A stretch of 9,140 nucleotides of DNA from Micavibrio sp. UBA5703 (GTDB lineage: Bacteria; Pseudomonadota; Alphaproteobacteria; Micavibrionales; Micavibrionaceae), in contig DIHF01000070.1 of NCBI GenBank assembly GCA_002420015.1, forward strand, positions 1,214 to 10,353, read 5' to 3'. Within the stretch, counting starts at the first letter, position 1. Each line of letters begins with the position of its first letter. Shown here piece after piece: positions 6,812 to 9,140 of the stretch. Under the pieces are notes generated by a model. The model made no database searches, was not told the DNA's origin, and worked only from the letters and a program-made list of their open reading frames with translations. Position numbers and translations under genes: made by a program.

Positions 6812-7333
6812 ATGGAAGGTCTAAAGGACACCATTGAACAGGTTGTGGATAGCGTTGCGCGCTTGTCTGATCGTATTCGGGTTTTTGATGGGCCGACAGT
6901 TCCCGAGAAAGAGGGGCCGCAGGGCATTCAGGTTTCTATAGAAAGTGATGTACCTGATGATGTCGGGAACCTCTATGATCCAGAAATGACTGAGGTCGCG
7001 CATTTAAAGCAGCGTTTAATTGAGGCAACGCACCTTGCTGTATTCGAGCGTGCTGGAGTTCCGATAGAAGCGGTTTCACAGTCAGGAGGTTCATCTGAAG
7101 AGCCTAAGACTTACATCTATGCTGTTAATTCACAACACACGCAAGAAGAGATGCAGTCCATCTTGGGGCATGCGGCAGAAGAGGTTCGGAATCTTTCGCC
7201 AGAAGAGAGAGAATCCTTTGACAGGAGGGTTGATGAAATTTTTACCGATATGCATATTCCTAAGCCAAAAAATTCGCCTGTTTTTGAAGTAAAGGCTGAT
7301 GCTCAGATAGCGGGGCCAAAACTAAATTCATAA
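6812..7333 (+). CDS. Hypothetical acidic protein, 173 residues
   Basis: Family not recognised. ATG 6812 is chosen because GGAGGGG lies five bases upstream; an in-frame GTG at 6782 would add ten residues but lacks such a site. No signal peptide or membrane segment is seen, so it is probably cytoplasmic. Residues 1-25 form an amphipathic helix-like start (MEGLKDTIEQVVDSVARLSD), followed by an acidic, Pro/Gly-containing stretch, a helical part around AHLKQRLIEATHLAVFERAG, a short beta-like TYIYAV, and a second helical acidic part ending near DEIFTDMHIP. The sequence looks AT-richer than the flanking genes and uses AGA and a tandem AGG-AGG pair for Arg. It sits just after a tRNA gene and before a repeat-filled gap, which suggests an accessory gene. 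Coding is supported by the uninterrupted frame and the strong ribosome binding site. Confidence 0.7.
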   Translation: MEGLKDTIEQVVDSVARLSDRIRVFDGPTVPEKEGPQGIQVSIESDVPDDVGNLYDPEMTEVAHLKQRLIEATHLAVFERAGVPIEAVSQSGGSSEEPKTYIYAVNSQHTQEEMQSILGHAAEEVRNLSPEERESFDRRVDEIFTDMHIPKPKNSPVFEVKADAQIAGPKLNS

Positions 7334-7374
7334 ACTATAGTCGCTGAAAATTAAGAACCCTACATATCAAAAAC

Positions 7375-7465
7375 CGTCATTGCACGGCTTGTCCGTGCAA
7401 TCCACCTTGTTCGCCGAAGCCTTGGCGAAGGCAGATGGATCACACGCATAAAGCGTGTGATGACG
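7375..7465. repeat. Cloverleaf-like palindromic element, three abutting hairpins inside a closing stem
   Basis: CGTC (7375-7378) pairs with GACG (7462-7465) and encloses three hairpins that follow each other without a gap. Arm 1 is a perfect 9-bp stem ATTGCACGG/CCGTGCAAT with loop CTTGT (7379-7401). Arm 2 (7401-7439) has an outer TCCACCT/AGATGGA stem with one mismatch and an inner TTCGCC/GGCGAA stem. Arm 3 is a perfect 9-bp stem ATCACACGC/GCGTGTGAT with loop ATAAA (7439-7461). It resembles the REP/MITE-like palindromes dispersed between genes in many bacteria. It could also act in RNA downstream of the 173-aa gene. Confidence 0.75.
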
Positions 7466-7501
7466 AAATCCCCGATTGTTATTTTAAACGACCATAAAAG
7501 A

Positions 7502-7519
7502 TCCCCGCTTGCGCGGGGA
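7502..7519. repeat. GC-rich REP-like hairpin
   Basis: TCCCCGC, loop TTGC, GCGGGGA: a perfect 7-bp stem. No T-run follows on either strand, so it is not a classical terminator. It is probably a dispersed palindromic repeat. Confidence 0.55.
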
Positions 7520-7544
7520 AGGCAGGAAGGGAAAATTTGCGTTT

Positions 7545-7561
7545 ATTCGTGTCCATTCGTG
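7545..7561. repeat. Short direct repeat ATTCGTG x2
   Basis: ATTCGTG occurs at 7545-7551 and 7555-7561, separated by TCC: a 10-bp period, one helical turn. It is followed by a T6 run. Similar phrases occur in dispersed intergenic repeats of other bacteria; no function is implied. Confidence 0.4.
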
Positions 7562-7569
7562 GTTTTTTC

Positions 7570-7630
7570 TACGCGGAGGGACGGAGAAGCGGAGTCTTTT
7601 TGCTTCTTCGAAACTCCGTGACTACGCGTA
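7570..7630. repeat. Long imperfect branched palindrome
   Basis: Three nested complementary pairs are visible: TACGCG (7570-7575) with CGCGTA (7625-7630), ACGGAG (7581-7586) with CTCCGT (7614-7619), and AGAAGC (7585-7590) with GCTTCT (7602-7607). CGGAGT/ACTCCG (7590-7595/7613-7618) is an alternative pair. The short GGAG motif recurs along the left arm, suggesting an internally repetitive intergenic element. Confidence 0.5.
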
Positions 7631-7675
7631 AAAACAAAAAGATGAGATCCTTCAGGCTCTGCGAGCCTTCAGGAT
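7631..7675 (-). terminator. Putative rho-independent terminator of fliI-fliJ
   Basis: On the minus strand, 13 bases past the fliJ stop, ATCCT/AGGAT (7675-7671 with 7651-7647) and AGGCTC/GAGCCT (7668-7663 with 7659-7654) form a stem with a two-base internal mismatch and a GCA loop. After CTCATC comes TTTTTGTTTTT (7640-7631). The T-run starts six bases late, so termination may be moderate. The hairpin itself looks like a dispersed palindromic repeat used as a terminator. Confidence 0.55.
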
Positions 7676-7687
7676 GACAGGGGCGGG

Positions 7688-8116
7688 TCAATCCTCATCC
7701 ATCTGTCTTCGATAACCTTCAATCGCGATGTCGTCGAGTTCGGCGGATTCTTTTTTGTCGCGTTCGGCTTGCTCCCGCGCTTCGCGGCGCTCCTGCGTGA
7801 TTTCGATTTTCTTGAGTTCGGCGAACGCCGCGCGCATGTCTTCGCGGGCGATCTCGATGCGCGTTTCGAGTTTGACGGCGGCTTCGTCGATATCCTCCAC
7901 GCGGTCCTTGACCGCATCGGCGTAGCGCCCGAAATAGCTCATCATTTCCGCAGATTCCATCTCGGAAATTTTACTGCGCTCGGAGGCGAGTTGATCGAGA
8001 AGCGTTTGCTTTTGCCGCGCCAGTTCCTCGGCTTGACGGTACAACTCGGCCAGAAATTTTTGTTTTTGTTCGACGGCGTGTTTGCGGACTCTGATTAATG
8101 GGTCGAGGTCAGCCAT
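7688..8116 (-). CDS. fliJ: FliJ-like flagellar export protein
   Basis: 142 residues, nearly all predicted coiled coil, rich in Glu, Lys, Arg, Ala and Gln without Cys, close to the usual FliJ length of about 147. FliJ is the central stalk of the flagellar type III export ATPase: it sits inside the FliI hexamer, links it to the export gate FlhA and recycles chaperones. Sequence conservation in FliJ is low, so the call rests mainly on shape and position directly downstream of fliI. The ATG lies inside the end of fliI (ATGGCTGA, 8-bp overlap), so translation is coupled; AGGAGG is present but about 18 bases upstream. A terminator-like hairpin follows. A type III secretion stalk protein (SctO) is the alternative. 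Confidence 0.8.
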   Translation of the reverse strand: MADLDPLIRVRKHAVEQKQKFLAELYRQAEELARQKQTLLDQLASERSKISEMESAEMMSYFGRYADAVKDRVEDIDEAAVKLETRIEIAREDMRAAFAELKKIEITQERREAREQAERDKKESAELDDIAIEGYRRQMDED

Positions 8117-9140
8117 CGCGCATGCCGTAATCTTCCTCCTGCGCCATGCCTAAGATGCTCGCGAGGCGCTGGAAGCTTTTGTCGATGGAGGTCTGGTCGT
8201 CTTTATGCTGGCGCAAAAATTCCTCGATCTGCGGATAGAGCATGATGGCCTCATCCACCGATTTGTCGCTGCCTTTGCGGTAAGCGCCGAGGCGTATGAG
8301 TTCGGCCATATCTTCGTAAACGGTGATGACCTGCTTGGCGCGGCGGACAACGGCGTTTTGCCAGTCGTTGAAGCAGCCGGGCATGGAGCGCGACACGGAT
8401 TTAAGAACGTCAATCGCCGGGTAGCGCCCACGGTCGGCGATTTCACGGCGCATGACGATATGTCCGTCGACGATCCCGCGCACGGCATCGGAAATCGGTT
8501 CGTTGTGGTCGTCGCCCTCGACGAGGACCGAAAACAGGCCCGTGATCGAGCCATGCCCCGGCGCGCCGGGGCCGGCGCGTTCGAGCAGCCGTGAAAGCTC
8601 GCCGAAGGTGGTGGGCGGATAGCCTTTGGAGGTCGGCGGTTCCCCGGCGGAAAGGCCGATCTCGCGCTGGGCCATGGCAAAGCGCGTCACGGAATCGATG
8701 AGGCAGAGGACCTGCTTGCCCTGATCGCGGAAGTATTCGGCCACGGCCATTGTTGTATAGGCGGCCTGGCGGCGCATCAGGGCGGGTTCATCGCCTGTGG
8801 CCACGATGACAACGGAGCGGGCAAGGCCGTCCGGGCCGAGGTCGTCCTCAAGGAACTCCTGCACCTCGCGGCCGCGTTCGCCGACCAGCCCGATGACGGA
8901 AACATCCGCCGCCGTGTAGCGCGCCATCATCGACAGCAGAACCGATTTACCCACGCCCGAGCCGGAGAATATGCCCATACGTTGCCCCCGGCAGGTGGCC
9001 AGAAGCGCGTTCACGGCGCGCACGCCGAGGTCGAGTTGCTGCCCGATCCGTTGGCGCGAGTGCGGGGGCGGGGGCTTGTTCCGCAGCGGGACGGGATGCC
9101 CGCCATTGGGCAGCCGCCCCTTGCCGTCGATGGGCTGGCC
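8109..9140 (-). CDS. fliI: FliI, flagellum-specific export ATPase (5' end off the window)
   Basis: 343 codons are visible and the frame is open to the right edge, so roughly the first 95-100 residues of a usual 440-residue FliI are missing. In the visible part: GQPIDGKGRLP at 1-11, the Walker A loop SGSGVGKS at 59-66, the GER glutamate at 87-89, Walker B LCLIDSVTR at 145-153, and the FliI/SctN signature AGEPPTSKGYPP at 165-176. The C-terminal helical part ends with GMAQEEDYGMRDG. The enzyme hydrolyses ATP as a hexamer at the base of the flagellum and helps feed export substrates to the gate. An in-frame GTG at 9023 is not the start, because conserved FliI sequence continues upstream of it. 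It overlaps fliJ by 8 bp. SctN of injectisomes is similar; the FliJ-like partner does not fully exclude it. Confidence 0.93.
   Translation of the reverse strand, partial: GQPIDGKGRLPNGGHPVPLRNKPPPPHSRQRIGQQLDLGVRAVNALLATCRGQRMGIFSGSGVGKSVLLSMMARYTAADVSVIGLVGERGREVQEFLEDDLGPDGLARSVVIVATGDEPALMRRQAAYTTMAVAEYFRDQGKQVLCLIDSVTRFAMAQREIGLSAGEPPTSKGYPPTTFGELSRLLERAGPGAPGHGSITGLFSVLVEGDDHNEPISDAVRGIVDGHIVMRREIADRGRYPAIDVLKSVSRSMPGCFNDWQNAVVRRAKQVITVYEDMAELIRLGAYRKGSDKSVDEAIMLYPQIEEFLRQHKDDQTSIDKSFQRLASILGMAQEEDYGMRDG

Larger units (their letters stand above)
7334..7687. other. 354-bp non-coding gap filled with palindromic repeats
   Basis: No convincing gene is seen. Convergent transcription from the 173-aa gene (plus) and fliJ (minus) ends here. 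The gap holds the cloverleaf-like element, the GC hairpin, the direct repeat, the branched palindrome and the fliJ-side terminator, each listed separately. Confidence 0.8.

Noticed and set aside
7233..7292. A 19-residue hydrophobic peptide frame preceded by AGGAGG
   Set aside because: It lies out of frame inside the 173-aa gene; the AGGAGG is the Arg-Arg codon pair, and nothing else supports translation.
6656..7687. Integrated element with the tRNA as attachment site
   Set aside because: No duplicate of the tRNA 3' end and no integrase gene were found in the window.
8109..9023. Complete ATPase gene starting at GTG 9023
   Set aside because: The frame continues upstream with conserved FliI sequence (GQPIDGKG) to the window edge, so the gene is partial.

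Overview
The window looks like a chromosomal segment of a flagellated alphaproteobacterium. The evidence is an ornithine-lipid type acyltransferase pair (olsB-olsA), a DUF3126-type small protein that I know mainly from Alphaproteobacteria, and a flagellar fliI-fliJ pair. The order cannot be fixed from sequence alone; a Micavibrio-like or rhodospirilloid lineage is only an impression. Most genes lie on the minus strand. The plus strand carries one tRNA gene and one orphan gene.

Layout, left to right. (1) Positions 1-4452 hold three consecutive minus-strand genes for exported proteins, read from 4452 downwards: a 158-aa protein with a DxNxDG calcium-type loop, a 1053-aa repeat protein whose start codon directly follows the previous stop, and, after an 82-bp gap, a protein running off the left edge. 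The last two are paralogues. Two cysteine-bearing modules match almost without gaps, but the large protein carries about 690 extra residues of helical Ser/Thr/Leu-rich repeats between them, including six exact 32-residue units, plus an N-terminal glycine-rich linker and a 12-aspartate run. I do not recognise the family; this is the most novel part of the window. (2) Positions 4566-6477 hold a compact operon read from 6477 downwards: olsB, olsA (start overlapping the olsB stop by one base) and the DUF3126-type gene. A good sigma70-like promoter and a perfect 12-bp palindrome lie upstream. (3) Positions 6656-6729 are a tRNA-Arg(CCU) gene, followed by an unrecognised 173-aa acidic protein with AT-richer sequence. 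(4) Positions 7334-7687 are non-coding and packed with palindromic repeats: a three-arm cloverleaf-like element of 91 bp, a GC-rich hairpin, a short direct repeat, a long branched palindrome, and a hairpin plus T-run that can end fliIJ transcription. (5) Positions 7688-9140 hold fliJ and the 3' part of fliI, overlapping by 8 bp.

Functionally the pieces are separate: an uncharacterised envelope or secreted protein cluster, membrane aminolipid synthesis, one tRNA with an orphan neighbour, and the flagellar export ATPase with its stalk protein. The candidate for an undescribed system is the exported three-gene cluster at 1-4452. Its long member also carries a G8 tract and an Asp-codon microsatellite that could vary in length.
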